From CAIQPS01 sp963721365 (GTDB taxonomy: Bacteria > Actinomycetota > Thermoleophilia > RBG-16-64-13): DNA of 64,000 nucleotides. The position numbers and the translations under genes are program-made. Below are positions 19,929 through 29,046 of the stretch, piece by piece. The DNA lies in NCBI GenBank assembly GCA_963721365.1, contig CAVRJE010000014.1, positions 1-64,000 on the forward strand, given 5' to 3'. Numbering within the stretch: position 1 is the first letter of the stretch; each line of letters opens with the position of its first letter. The notes under the pieces are model-generated. The model was not told where the DNA came from, did not search any database, and saw only the letters and a list, made by a program, of their open reading frames with translations.

Positions 19929-20834
19929 GCGTGGTCGATCGCTGGCCTGAGGGCAGAGTGGGGCCGGGCGTGTCACTGCGCGATTGCCGGCCGGCCCGGC
20001 GCCGGGTCTGGAGGAACCGGCGCAACATGGCCCTCATCGTTCTCGCCACGTTGTTCGTTCTCATGACGGTGGGCATGATCCTCGTCTACATTGTGCTCAA
20101 GGGCTTCCAGACGATGAACTGGGAGTTCCTCACCAGTTCCCAGCCCTTCAGCCTTCGCCGGTCGGGAGGCGGCTTCCTGAACGGGCTCATCGGTACCGCC
20201 ATCATGGTGGGTGTCGCCGCCGTCGTCTCCGTGCCGCTCGGCATCCTCGGGGCCGTCTATCTGGTGGAGTACGGCAAGGGCAACTGGCTGGCCAAGCTCA
20301 TCCGCTTCTTCGCCGACGTCATGACCGGCGTCCCCTCGATCTTCGTCGGGCTGTTCGTGTATACCGCGATGGTGGTGAACTTCGGGTTCAGTGCCCTCAT
20401 GGGCGCCGTCGCCCTCGCCATCATCATGATGCCCATCGTCCTGCGCTCGACCGAAGAGATGCTCAAGCTGGTCCCCTCGGAGTTGAAGGACGCCAGCTAC
20501 GGCCTCGGGGCCGCCAAGTGGCAGACGGTCACCAAGGTCGATCATCCCGTCCGCCGCTCCCGGCATCACCACCGGAGTCATGCTCGCCATCGCCCGCGCG
20601 GCCGGCGAGACCGCGCCCTTGCTTCTCACTGCCCTGGGCTCGATCCAACTGACGGCCAAGCTGTGGGGTGAGCCCATCCAGGCGCTCTCCCTGGCCATCT
20701 TCGACGGGGCCCGCAACCCCTTCGCCGCCGGACAGGCGCGGGCATGGGCGGGAGCGCTCGAACTCATCATCATCATCCTGGTCCTGACCGTGCTGGCCAG
20801 GGTCATCACCTCAAGGAGCCGATTGTCCCGATGA
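19925..20834 (+). CDS. pstA: Phosphate ABC transporter permease PstA (one frame shift)
   Basis: Partner permease of PstC, about 300 residues. A long N-terminal cytoplasmic arm precedes TM1 (MALIVLATLFVLMTVGMIL). FLTSSQPFSLRRSGGGFLNG, FFADVMTGVPSIFVGLFVY and the EAA loop LKDASYGLGAAKWQTV are conserved. The frame changes near 20540 (one extra base), after which GVMLAIARAAGETAPLLLTA and the last helices continue. ATG 19925 overlaps the pstC stop in ATGA, and its own stop overlaps the pstB start, so pstCAB is translationally coupled. Confidence 0.9.
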
Positions 20835-21616
20835 ACGAGAGCCCTGTCTTCAGCGTGCGGGACCTCAACATGCACTACGGCAGCAACCTGGCTCTCAAGG
20901 ACGTCACCATGGACATCCGGCCAAAGAAGATCACCGCGATCATCGGCCCCTCCGGCTGCGGCAAGAGCACGCTCATCCGCTGCTTCAACCGGATGAACGA
21001 GCTCATTCCCAGCGCTAGGGTATCCGGCCAGGTCTTGTACCACGGCGAAGACATCTACGGTCCGGGCGTCGACCCTGTCATGGTCCGCCGGCATATCGGC
21101 ATGGTCTTTCAGCGCCCCAATCCCTTCCCCAAGTCGATCTACGACAACGTCGCGTTCGGAGCGAAGATCAACGGATACAAGGGCGACATGGACGAACTGG
21201 TGGAGCGCTCGCTGCGCCGGGCCGCCCTCTGGGACGAGGTGAAGGGCAAGCTCAAAAAGAGCGCCCTCGATCTCTCCGGCGGACAGCAGCAGCGACTCTG
21301 CATAGCGCGGGCGATCGCGGTGGAGCCGGACGTGATACTCATGGACGAGCCCGCCTCGGCTCTGGACCCCATCGCCACGGTGCGCATAGAGGACCTGATG
21401 CAGGAACTCAAGCAGGACTATTCGATCATCATCGTGACTCACAATATGCAGCAGGCCGCGCGGGTCTCGGACGAGACCGCTTTTCTCTATACCGAGGTGG
21501 ACGAGGCGACATCCGCGCGCTGGGGGATCCTGGTGGAGTTCGGCGAGACCGGCCAGATCTTCACCAAGCCGCGCGACAAACGTACGGAAGACTATGTTTC
21601 GGGCCGCTTTGGATAG
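20831..21616 (+). CDS. pstB: Phosphate ABC transporter ATPase PstB
   Basis: Cytoplasmic ATPase of the Pst importer, 261 residues, intact. Walker A GPSGCGKSTLIRCFNRMNE, Q-loop VFQRPNPFPKSIYDNVAFG, signature LSGGQQQRLCIARAI, Walker B VILMDEPASALDP and switch histidine IIVTHNMQQAARVSD. FNRMNELIP after Walker A is characteristic of PstB. Its ATG shares ATGA with the pstA stop. Confidence 0.97.
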   Translation: MNESPVFSVRDLNMHYGSNLALKDVTMDIRPKKITAIIGPSGCGKSTLIRCFNRMNELIPSARVSGQVLYHGEDIYGPGVDPVMVRRHIGMVFQRPNPFPKSIYDNVAFGAKINGYKGDMDELVERSLRRAALWDEVKGKLKKSALDLSGGQQQRLCIARAIAVEPDVILMDEPASALDPIATVRIEDLMQELKQDYSIIIVTHNMQQAARVSDETAFLYTEVDEATSARWGILVEFGETGQIFTKPRDKRTEDYVSGRFG

Positions 21617-21643
21617 GCGGACCGGAACGGGGAGGTCAGATCG

Positions 21644-22294
21644 ATGAGAGAGGCGTTTCACAAAGAACTGGAGGCTATCGACCAGGAGATCGTGGCCATG
21701 GGCGCGGTCGTCGAGCGCAGCACCCGGGACGCGACGAGGGCGTTGGTCGAGTGCGACCGGGCGCTCGCCCAGAAAGTGCGGGAAGGAGACGACGAGATCG
21801 ACCGGATGTTCCTGGACATCGAGAAGCGGTCGCTCGCTCTTCTCGCCCAGCAGGCGCCCGTCGCCGGGGATCTGCGGCTGATCGTCGCGATCCTGCGCGT
21901 CGTCAACGACCTGGAGCGGGTGGGTGACCTGGCCTACAACATCGCGAAGCTGGTGCAACTGGAGGACTTCTGCGAGCCGGGGCCCAAGGCTATCCACGCT
22001 CTCGTCGCCGACCTCGGTCAGGCAGCGGGACACCTTGTCGGCAAGGCGATCGACGCCTGGGCGGCCAAAGACGAGACGCTGGCGGCCGACCTTGCCCGTG
22101 AGGACGACCGGATCGACGAACTCCATGCGCAGCTCATAAAGAGGCTGCTCGAACTGAACGACCAGGCCAGCGTGGGACCGGCCATACGGCTGGCGATGGT
22201 GGGCCGCTACTTCGAGCGCATCGGCGATCACGCCGTCAACATGGGCGAGCGGGTGCGCTATTTCGTCACCGGCGACGAGGAGCACTTGGGCTAG
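21644..22294 (+). CDS. phoU: Phosphate signalling protein PhoU
   Basis: 216-residue two-repeat helical bundle, intact. Each half carries an acidic metal-binding helix: EGDDEIDRMFLDIEKRSLAL in the first and REDDRIDELHAQLIKRLLEL in the second. RVVNDLERVGDLAYNIAKL and GRYFERIGDHAVNMGERV are the conserved E-R-(V/I)-G-D motifs. PhoU links the Pst transporter to the PhoR kinase and represses the regulon when phosphate is plentiful. Last gene of the pst operon. Confidence 0.95.
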   Translation: MREAFHKELEAIDQEIVAMGAVVERSTRDATRALVECDRALAQKVREGDDEIDRMFLDIEKRSLALLAQQAPVAGDLRLIVAILRVVNDLERVGDLAYNIAKLVQLEDFCEPGPKAIHALVADLGQAAGHLVGKAIDAWAAKDETLAADLAREDDRIDELHAQLIKRLLELNDQASVGPAIRLAMVGRYFERIGDHAVNMGERVRYFVTGDEEHLG

Positions 22295-22347
22295 CTTTCT
22301 GCTCTACATTGGTCTTCGCCGGCGAAGCGAGTCCCCGCGACCTAGAC

Positions 22348-23021
22348 CTAGCGCTGGGCGCCGTTGGCCGGTCCGGCTCTCCGCGCGGCCGCGTGCAGAA
22401 GCGCGATCACCTCGTCGTCGGACGTCTGGGAGAAGTCGATATACCACTGACCGACGCCGAAGAACGGCTCGGGCGTCATCACGCAGACGGCCTCATCCAC
22501 CTCTCGCTCAAGGTCCCGATAGGTGGAGAGGGGCGCCGTGGGCACCGCCATGGTGATCCAGCCTGGGTGGTGCGCTTCGAGCGCGCGGATAGCCGTCCGC
22601 ATGCTTGCCCCGGTCGCCAAACCGTCGTCCACGAGGATGACCGTCTTGCCCGCCATCTCCAGAGGAGGGGAGTCTCCCCGGTAGGCGCGTTCCCGGCGCT
22701 CCAATTCGACTTGTTCGCGGACGGTGATCGCTTCGATCTTGGCCTCGTCCAATCCGACCGCTTGGACCACATCGGGGTTGAGGACCCTCACCCCACCGCT
22801 TGCTATCGCGCCGAAAGCAAGCTCCTCCTGCCCCGGCACTCCCAGCTTGCGGACCACGAACACGTCGAGGGGCGCGTCGAGCGCTTTGGCGACCTCGAAG
22901 GCCACCACCACCCCTCCCCGGGGCAGTCCCAGGACGATGACGTCGCCGCGGCGCTCGTATCCCGGCGAGGCTCTCGGCAAGCAGCCGTCCTGCGTCGACG
23001 ACGGTCGGCGAATATGCGCAT
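22348..23021 (-). CDS. Phosphoribosyltransferase-family protein (frame shifts near start)
   Basis: About 224 residues, PRTase fold. VIVLGLPRGGVVVAFEVAKAL is the N-terminal fold segment, VRKLGVPGQEELAFGAIA follows, and VILVDDGLATGASMRTAIRAL is the PRPP-binding motif. This subfamily (often annotated phosphoribosyltransferase or erythromycin-esterase-associated) has no firmly known substrate. I start at 23021, where MRIFADRR matches the usual family N-terminus; two shifts between 23000 and 22960 separate it from the main frame. It lies 17 bases after the unrecognised gene upstream. Confidence 0.75.
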
Positions 23022-23038
23022 TGCCCGTCCCCCTCCCC

Positions 23039-24276
23039 TCACTTGGCGGCGAGAGCCTCCATGTCCTTGCGCCAGCCTTCCGGGCTCGCGTGGATCACCC
23101 GGCCCTCGAAACGGGCCCGCAGGCCCGACGAGAAAGCCCAGAAACTGAGCCGCTATGGCGAGATCGGCGCGTTCTCCGGTGAGCATCTCCGGCGGCCCGT
23201 AGAGGGCTTCTTTGGAGAACTGGGGAGCGCACAGCAGCCTGGATACCAGGGCCGGCATCTCGTCGCCGCCGGCGAAGTGATAGGTGGCGCGGTCCTCTCC
23301 GGTCAGGGCCTCGAGGAACCAGGCGCCGTTCTTGCCGGCCAGAAGCCAGAGCAGCCCCTCGCCCGCCTCGGTCGTCTCCCGGGAGCTGCCCAGCCAGGAC
23401 GAGGCCGGCCCGGCCCAGTCGAGCAGGAACTGCCCCTCGTCTTTGCGCACGCAGCCGGCCAGCCAGGTGTCGCGGAAAGCCTGTTCGAACCCCGGGCAGA
23501 TGGCGTTCAGCTCTTGGAGGGTGCGCAGCCGCCCGGGCGGCCAGTCCCCGGCCAGGATCCCGCGGTAGGCCGCTGGCAGCGCGGGTACGGAGGCGGCCAG
23601 GACGGTCCCGCTTCGTTCGCCAGCACTTCACGGTACTCGCGGAGCGAGTCGAGCAGATCCTGGGTCTGCTTGCCCGACTTGGAGAAGACGATCTCGCGCC
23701 CCGGCCACTCCGAGACGCGGATGGCGTAGGCGCTCTCGTCGAAGGTCGATCGTCTCGGTGAGCGCGACGAAGAGCGGGTCCAGGTCGCGACCTTCGCGGG
23801 CGAACACCATGACGTCTTCGAAGAGCAGCGCCCTGAACGGCTCGGAAGCGCCCGGCTGCCCGGGGCCGCGCCGCACCGCAGCCGGGCCGGTCGCGTCCAT
23901 GCCGGCCACCGTCCCGGAGAACGGCTTCCCCTCGCCCGACCCGCCGAGCCGCAGGGCCTTGGCCCGGGCGACCAGCCACGTGCGCCGGAGCGCGTCGAGC
24001 AGGGTGGGGCCTTCGGCGCCGAGCTTCGCCAGCGACAGGCGCGGACGAGGGCGGCTCCGGGTCGAGGGCTCGGCCGGTCGCCGCCGCGGGCGGCCGCGGT
24101 CCCGGCACCGTCAGCTCCAGGGTGTAGCCGTCCCCGGCGACGCCCGGCCAGTCTCCTGCACCGGGAACACCAAGGGGCTGCCCGCCGTCCGGCGCTGACG
24201 ACGAGCGAGACCTCGTCGAACGACCACTCCGCGGTCCCGACCGGCCCGCGAACGCGAACTGGCAGGTGCGGCTCAT
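23039..24276 (-). CDS. Unrecognised protein of about 410 residues (several frame shifts)
   Basis: I do not recognise this family. Joining frames gives a polypeptide beginning MSRTCQFAFAG, then a Pro/Ala/Glu-rich stretch, LGAEGPTLLDALRRTWLVAR, PFRALLFEDVMVFAREGRDL, AYAIRVSEWPGREIVFSKSG, DLLDSLREYREVL, FLLDWAGPASSWLGSSRETT and a C-terminus ending EGWRKDMEALAAK at TGA 23041-23039. The aromatic/hydrophobic strand pattern with SKSGKQTQDLLDSLREYR resembles a PH-like domain, but that is only an impression. At least four single-base shifts. It sits between a zinc-ribbon gene and a PRTase gene on one strand, probably one operon. Confidence 0.55.
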
Positions 24277-24310
24277 CGAACGGCGCCGATCATGCGAGGG
24301 CCGCCGGCCA

Positions 24311-24942
24311 TCACGTCGTCTTCAGGCCGCACTCGGGGCAGAACTTCGAACCGGCCTTGAACTTGGTGCCGCACTTGGGGCACTCGGTCTTGGGCAGCAG
24401 GGACTCGCCGCACTCGGCGCAGAACTTGCCTCCGTCGTTCTCGACGCCGCAGGAGGGGCAGATGACCACGGCCGCAGCCTTCAGGTCCAGTCCCTCGGTG
24501 AGGTCCTGTTGCCGCAGCTTCTCTCCGGCCTGGTCGATGGTTATCTGCGCCTGCAGGAACTGATCTCCCGCTGGGCCATCGGGGCGCAGTCCACGCACAG
24601 AGCCCCGCTCCTTGTTCCAGCAGACCTCCCGCACACCCACTGGCCGCAGCGCTTGCACTGGTGAACAGCGGCCGGATCTCGGCCACCGCCTCCTTGAGCG
24701 CGGAATCGTGGGCCGGGCCCTGCACCAGGTCGCTGCAGCTGGTCGGCGCCGTTCGAAGCGCTTCCCAGGAAGCCGCCGAGCATGCTGCCGGCGCCGCGCA
24801 GCAGCCCGGTGGCCATGCCGGCCTTGCTGGCCTTCCAGGTGGACATGTAGCCGTTGCCGCAGCGTTCGCAGTTGAACTTGAACTGGTAGCCGCTCTCGGT
24901 CGACAGGTCCTCGTAGTTGTCGGTGAACTCGATCGGTGCCAC
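24311..24942 (-). CDS. Multi-zinc-ribbon protein (frame shifts)
   Basis: About 210 residues with at least five paired-cysteine knuckles: FNCERCGNGYMS near the N-terminus, HQCKRCGQWVC and CVDC in the middle, and two C-terminal zinc ribbons, CPSCGVENDGGKFCAECG and CPKCGTKFKAGSKFCPECG. A Gly/Ala-rich segment (GLLRGAGSMLGGFLGSAS) follows the first knuckle. Frame changes near 24735 and 24585. The C-terminal ribbons resemble the generic double zinc ribbon used for protein or nucleic-acid contacts. It starts the minus-strand trio with the unrecognised 410-residue protein and the PRTase. Confidence 0.75.
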
Positions 24943-25084
24943 GTGTACCCCCTCGGGAGAGCCGTCGTGCAGGTCTCACTCCCTGCAAGCTAGCAGGCGA
25001 CGACGAGCGGAGTCAAGGCGCCGGGACCTGCCGGAACGCGCGGACGGCGGCAGCAAGGCGTAGCGCCGGCGCCCGCGGAGACGG

Positions 25085-25108
25085 TAGAATCGCGAGTGAG
25101 CGCTCACT
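25085..25108 (+). promoter_or_regulatory. -10-like TAGAAT with overlapping palindromic operator
   Basis: TAGAAT (25085-25090) is followed by the perfect 14-bp palindrome AGTGAGCGCTCACT (25095-25108), which would cover the transcription start. That geometry is typical of a repressor site. It lies upstream of the transhydroxylase-like gene. The palindrome type resembles TetR- or GntR-family operators; the regulator is not adjacent. Confidence 0.5.
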
Positions 25109-25190
25109 TGTTAGCGCTCGGCGGCGCGCGCCCGAGCCGCATCGGCGACGAGCCGGGGAGGTCGCGAGCGAATGGCGAGGCTCGGTACGG

Positions 25191-27832
25191 ATGGCGCAGG
25201 CAGCAGGCGAGATCCGGAGACTCACCACCTGCACCAACGGGGGGCCATTGTTCGTGGACGTCCAGGACGGCCGCATCGTCCGCATGACGCCCATCGAGTT
25301 CGACGACAGCGACGCCGGCTCGTGGTCTATCGAGGCGCGAGGCCGCACGTTCACCCCGCCGCGCAAGACCACCAACTCCCCCTACACCGTCGCCTACCGC
25401 TCCCTGGTCTACTCGCCCAAGCGGATCCTCACCCCGCTCAAGCGCGTCGACTTCGACCCCACCGGTGCCCCGGGGTCCACCGGACCGGGCGGCCGCAATA
25501 CCACAGAACCGCGGCGTCTCCGGCTACGAGCCGATCACCTGGGACGAGGCGCTCGACATCGTCGCCGCCGAGATCGTGCGGGTCAAACGGGAATGTGGCC
25601 CGGGAGCCATCCTCAGCACGCCCAGTTCCCACCACATGTGGGGGAACATAGGCTACCGCCACAGCACCTATTTCCGCTTCATGAACCTGGTCGGCTTCAC
25701 CTACGGCGAGCACAACCCCGATAGCTGGGAAGGCTGGCACTGGGGCGCGACGCACATGTGGGGCCAGAGCCACCGTCTGGGCCTGCCCGAGCAGTACGAC
25801 CTACTGGAGGACGCGCTCCAGAACAACCGAGATGGTTGTCTTCTGGTCCGCCGACCCTGAGGCCACCTGCGGGGGCATCTACGCCGCCTTTGAGAGCACG
25901 CCCCGCCGGCAGTGGCTCAAAGATCTCGGGGTAAAAATGATCGTTATCGATCCCTACTTCAACCACACCGCCGGCTTGGTCGCCGACAAGTGGCTGGCTC
26001 CGCGCCCGGGCACCGACGTGGCCGTGGCTCTCGCCATCGCCTACGTGTGGCTGACCGAGGGCACGTACGACAAGGAGTACGTGGCCGGCCGCACGGTGGG
26101 CTTCGACCAGTGGGAGGACTACGTCCTTGGGGTCCCGGACGGCACGCCCAAGACGCCCGAGTGGGCCGAGCGCCGAATCCGGCGTGCCCAGCGCGGGAGA
26201 TCCGGGCCCTCGCCCGCGAGTGGGCCGCGAAAAGGACGATGCTCGCGCCGGGCAGCAACCACGGCATGGGCGGCGCCTGCCGATCGGCCACCGGGAACGA
26301 ATGGACACGCGCCATGGTCGCCCTGGCGGCTATGCAGGGCATGGGCAAGCCGGGCAGCAACATCTGGGCGACGACCACCGGGCACGCCGGTCGACTGCTC
26401 CTTCGTCATGGACGGCTACGCCGAGGGCGGCATCTCCGGCGACGTGGACAACACCGCCGCCGGCTTCCGCTGGGTCTACCGGATGTTCCCGCAACGGCGG
26501 CGCCACTCGCACCGCCCACCACTCCACCGAGGGCCAGACCGTCGACCGCCTGCGCATCCCCGAGGCCCTCATGGGAGAGAGCCTCGAGTGGCGGGGCAAG
26601 GGCTTCTGCGGCAGTTCCATCGAGAGCCAGTTCAAGCTCTACAAGTACCCGGCGTCGGGATACTCGCCCATCGGCATGTACTACCGGTATGGCGGCTCCT
26701 ATCTGGGCACCATGACCGAAAGCAACCGGCTGGCCCGGGCCTACCGGGAGGGCGACGTCCCCTTCGTCGTCAACCAGAACGTCTGGTTCGAGGGCGAGAC
26801 CAGGTTCGCCGACATCATCCTGCCCGCCTGCACCAACCTGGAGCGCTGGGACATCGCGGAGTGGGCCAACTGCTCGGGCTACGTGACCGACTCCTACACC
26901 ATGTGCAACCACCGGGTGATCGTGCTGCAGAAGAAGTGCATCGAGCCGCTCGGCGAGTCGAAGTCCGACTACCAGATATTCGCCGAACTGGCCAAGAGGC
27001 TCGGCATCTGGGCGATCTTCACCGACGGCGGCAAGACCGAGTACGACTGGGTCAAGCAGTCCTTCGCCGCCTCCGACCTGCCCAAGCACATCACCTGGGA
27101 GGAGTTCGAGAAGAAGGGCTACTTCGTGGTGCCGCCCCGGCCGGCCGGAGAAGACGTCCACTCCCGCCTTCCGCTGGTTCGCGGAGGACCGGGTGCGCGA
27201 CACGCCCGACTGGGGCCCCCACCCGGCCGACACGGTCGCTCTCAAAGGGTCTGCAGACCACGTCGGGCAAGATCGAGTTCGTCTCCTCCAGCCTCACCCG
27301 CTTCGAGAAGACCGACGGCGCCGATCCCGAGCGCCCGGTCATGGGGCCGCAGTACCTGGAGAGCTGGGAGGGCCACCGCACCGCGGCGCTGGTCGAGAAG
27401 TACCCGCTGCAGATGATCTCCCCGCACCCGCGCTTCTCCTTCCACACCATGGGCGACGGCAAGCAGACCTGGATGAACGAGGTCAAGGACCACCGGGTGC
27501 TCAAGGAGGATGGGCACTACTACTGGATCATGCGGCTGAGCACGGCCGACGCGGCCGCCCGCGGCATCGCGGACGGCGACTTGATCCGGGCCTTCAACGA
27601 CCGGGGCTCGGTGATCCTCGCCGCCCAGGTCACCGAACGCCTGGCGCCGGGCGTGGTGCACTCCTACGAAAGCTGTTCCGACTATCTGCCCCTGGGTGAG
27701 CCCGGCCGTTCCTCGGAGCGCGCCGGGTGCGTGAACACCTTGACGTCCAAGCGCTACATCACTCCGACGTCGACGGGAATGGCGCCCAACTCCTGCCTGG
27801 TCCAAGTCGAGAAATGGGAGGGCGAGCAGTGA
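25191..27832 (+). CDS. Pyrogallol-phloroglucinol transhydroxylase-like molybdoenzyme, large subunit (frame shifts)
   Basis: About 880 residues, DMSO reductase superfamily. LTTCTNGGPLFVDVQDGRIV, PIEFDD, ARGRTFTPPRKTTNSPYTVA, ILSTPSSHHMWGNIGYRHST, DSWEGWHWGATHMWG, WLKDLGVKMIVIDPYFNHTA, VVNQNVWFEGETRFADIILP, CTNLERWDIAEWANCSGY and PLQMISPHPRFSFHTMGDGK agree closely, from memory, with the transhydroxylase large subunit of Pelobacter acidigallici. That enzyme moves a hydroxyl between trihydroxybenzenes. The Ser in MWGQSHRLG is a candidate molybdenum ligand. No N-terminal iron-sulfur motif and no adjacent iron-sulfur beta subunit. About six single-base shifts. Start 25191 is chosen by homology; a GGGGAGG-preceded ATG at 25172 is one frame off. 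Confidence 0.8.
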
Positions 27833-27935
27833 GCGGCGCGGCGAGGCGGTCGGCGAGGCGGTCGGCAGGTGGCGGGCGGTCGCGCGCGCCAAGGAGGCGG
27901 CCATCAGCATGACTACCCAGGGACTTGTCCCCGCC

Positions 27936-27961
27936 TATGAAGTGTGTCAGATCTGACACAC
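27936..27961 (+). promoter_or_regulatory. -10-like TATGAA followed by a perfect 20-bp palindrome (operator)
   Basis: TATGAA (27936-27941) abuts a perfect palindrome at 27942-27961 (half-site GTGTGTCAGA). It is 60 bases upstream of the amidohydrolase start and would overlap the transcription start. The TGTCAGATCTGACA core resembles GntR-type operators. No regulator gene is adjacent. Confidence 0.6.
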
Positions 27962-28020
27962 AGCACGGGTTCAAAGAGAAGTACTTCGAGTCAGCGGCGA
28001 CCGAATTCAGGAGGCCACAG

Positions 28021-29046
28021 ATGAAAAGGATCGATTTCGAGGTCCATTTCGCGACGCAAAGCTGGGTGGATGCTCTCACCGAAAACCCCGGCTACCCGCG
28101 GCTGGCCCACGACCCCGCCACCGGTAACCGCCGTCTCTACTACCAGGCCGACGCCGCCGAGCCCTATCCGGACGCCCTTCTCGACAAACTGCTCGACCTC
28201 GGCGCGGGGCGGATCGCCGCCATGGATGCGGCGGGAGTCGACGTGGCCGTCCTGTCCCTGACCGCTCCGGGCATCGAGCAACTTGAGCCGTCGTGGGCCA
28301 CGAAGCTCGCTCGGGAGGCCAACGACGAGCTGGCCGCCGCTATCGCCAGGTATCCCGACCGCTTCATCGGCTACGCCGCCCTGTGCCCCAAGCAACCCGA
28401 ACAAGCCATCCAGGAACTCGAGCGCTGCGTCAAGGAGCTCGGCTTCAAGGGGTGGAAGACGCACTGTAACTATGGCGACTCCTACATCGACGAGAAACAG
28501 TATTGGCCCATCCTGGCGAAGTGCGCCGAACTGGACGTGCCCATCTACCTGCACCCCACGGTGCCGATGATCAAGGAGTTCTGGACCTACGGGCTGGCTC
28601 TGGCGGGCCCCGGCTTTGGGTTCGGGGTGGAGACCTCGTTGGCCATGTTCCGGCTGGTGCTGAGCGGGGCCTTCGACGCATACCCGAACCTCAAGGTCGT
28701 CCTCGGCCACTACGGGGAGGGGCTGCCCTTCATCCTCGACCGCATCGACTTCGCCGCCAACTTCGCGCATGTCGCGGCCGACTCGGGCGCCTTCGTCCCC
28801 CTCAAGCGCAAGCCGAGCGAGTACCTGCGCGAGAACATGTGGGTGTCGACGAGCTGCAACTATCTGCCCGGCGCCTTCGCCTGCTCCTGGAACGACCTGG
28901 GCAAGGAGCACGTGGTCTTCGGCAGCGACTACCCGTATGGGAAGATGGACGAGTGCCTGGCCTTCCTCGAAGGCCGGGGTCTTTCGGATGCTGAGAAGGA
29001 GATGCTCTACGAGAAGAACGCGGCTGCGCTAGGAGTGGAGGTATGA
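28021..29046 (+). CDS. Amidohydrolase-2 family protein, resorcylate-decarboxylase-like
   Basis: Metal-dependent TIM-barrel enzyme of 341 residues, intact. Metal-ligand regions: FEVHFAT at the N-terminus, PIYLHPTVPMI, VVLGHYGEGLPFILDRIDF and VVFGSDYPYGKMDE. This family includes gamma-resorcylate, ACMS and related non-oxidative decarboxylases and some hydrolases. The order HFA...HP...GH.GE..PF...SDYP fits aromatic-acid decarboxylases. AGGAGG lies just upstream of ATG 28021. Context beside a transhydroxylase-like molybdoenzyme suggests decarboxylation or ring processing of hydroxylated benzoates. The 20-bp palindrome upstream probably controls it together with the next gene. Confidence 0.8.
   Translation: MKRIDFEVHFATQSWVDALTENPGYPRLAHDPATGNRRLYYQADAAEPYPDALLDKLLDLGAGRIAAMDAAGVDVAVLSLTAPGIEQLEPSWATKLAREANDELAAAIARYPDRFIGYAALCPKQPEQAIQELERCVKELGFKGWKTHCNYGDSYIDEKQYWPILAKCAELDVPIYLHPTVPMIKEFWTYGLALAGPGFGFGVETSLAMFRLVLSGAFDAYPNLKVVLGHYGEGLPFILDRIDFAANFAHVAADSGAFVPLKRKPSEYLRENMWVSTSCNYLPGAFACSWNDLGKEHVVFGSDYPYGKMDECLAFLEGRGLSDAEKEMLYEKNAAALGVEV

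Noticed and set aside
19973..22285. 770-residue open frame antisense to pstA, pstB and phoU
   Set aside because: It is the complement of three well-conserved genes, is rich in His/Asp/Arg, has no recognisable domain, and is expected by chance in GC-rich DNA.
22314..22327. 14-bp palindrome CTTCGCCGGCGAAG between phoU and the PRTase gene
   Set aside because: No loop, no U-run and no promoter nearby; GC-rich self-complementary words of this size are common in such DNA, so I do not call a terminator or operator.
27834..27880. Short tandem GGCGAGGCGGTC repeats after the transhydroxylase-like gene
   Set aside because: Only two imperfect copies; insufficient to call a repeat array or site.
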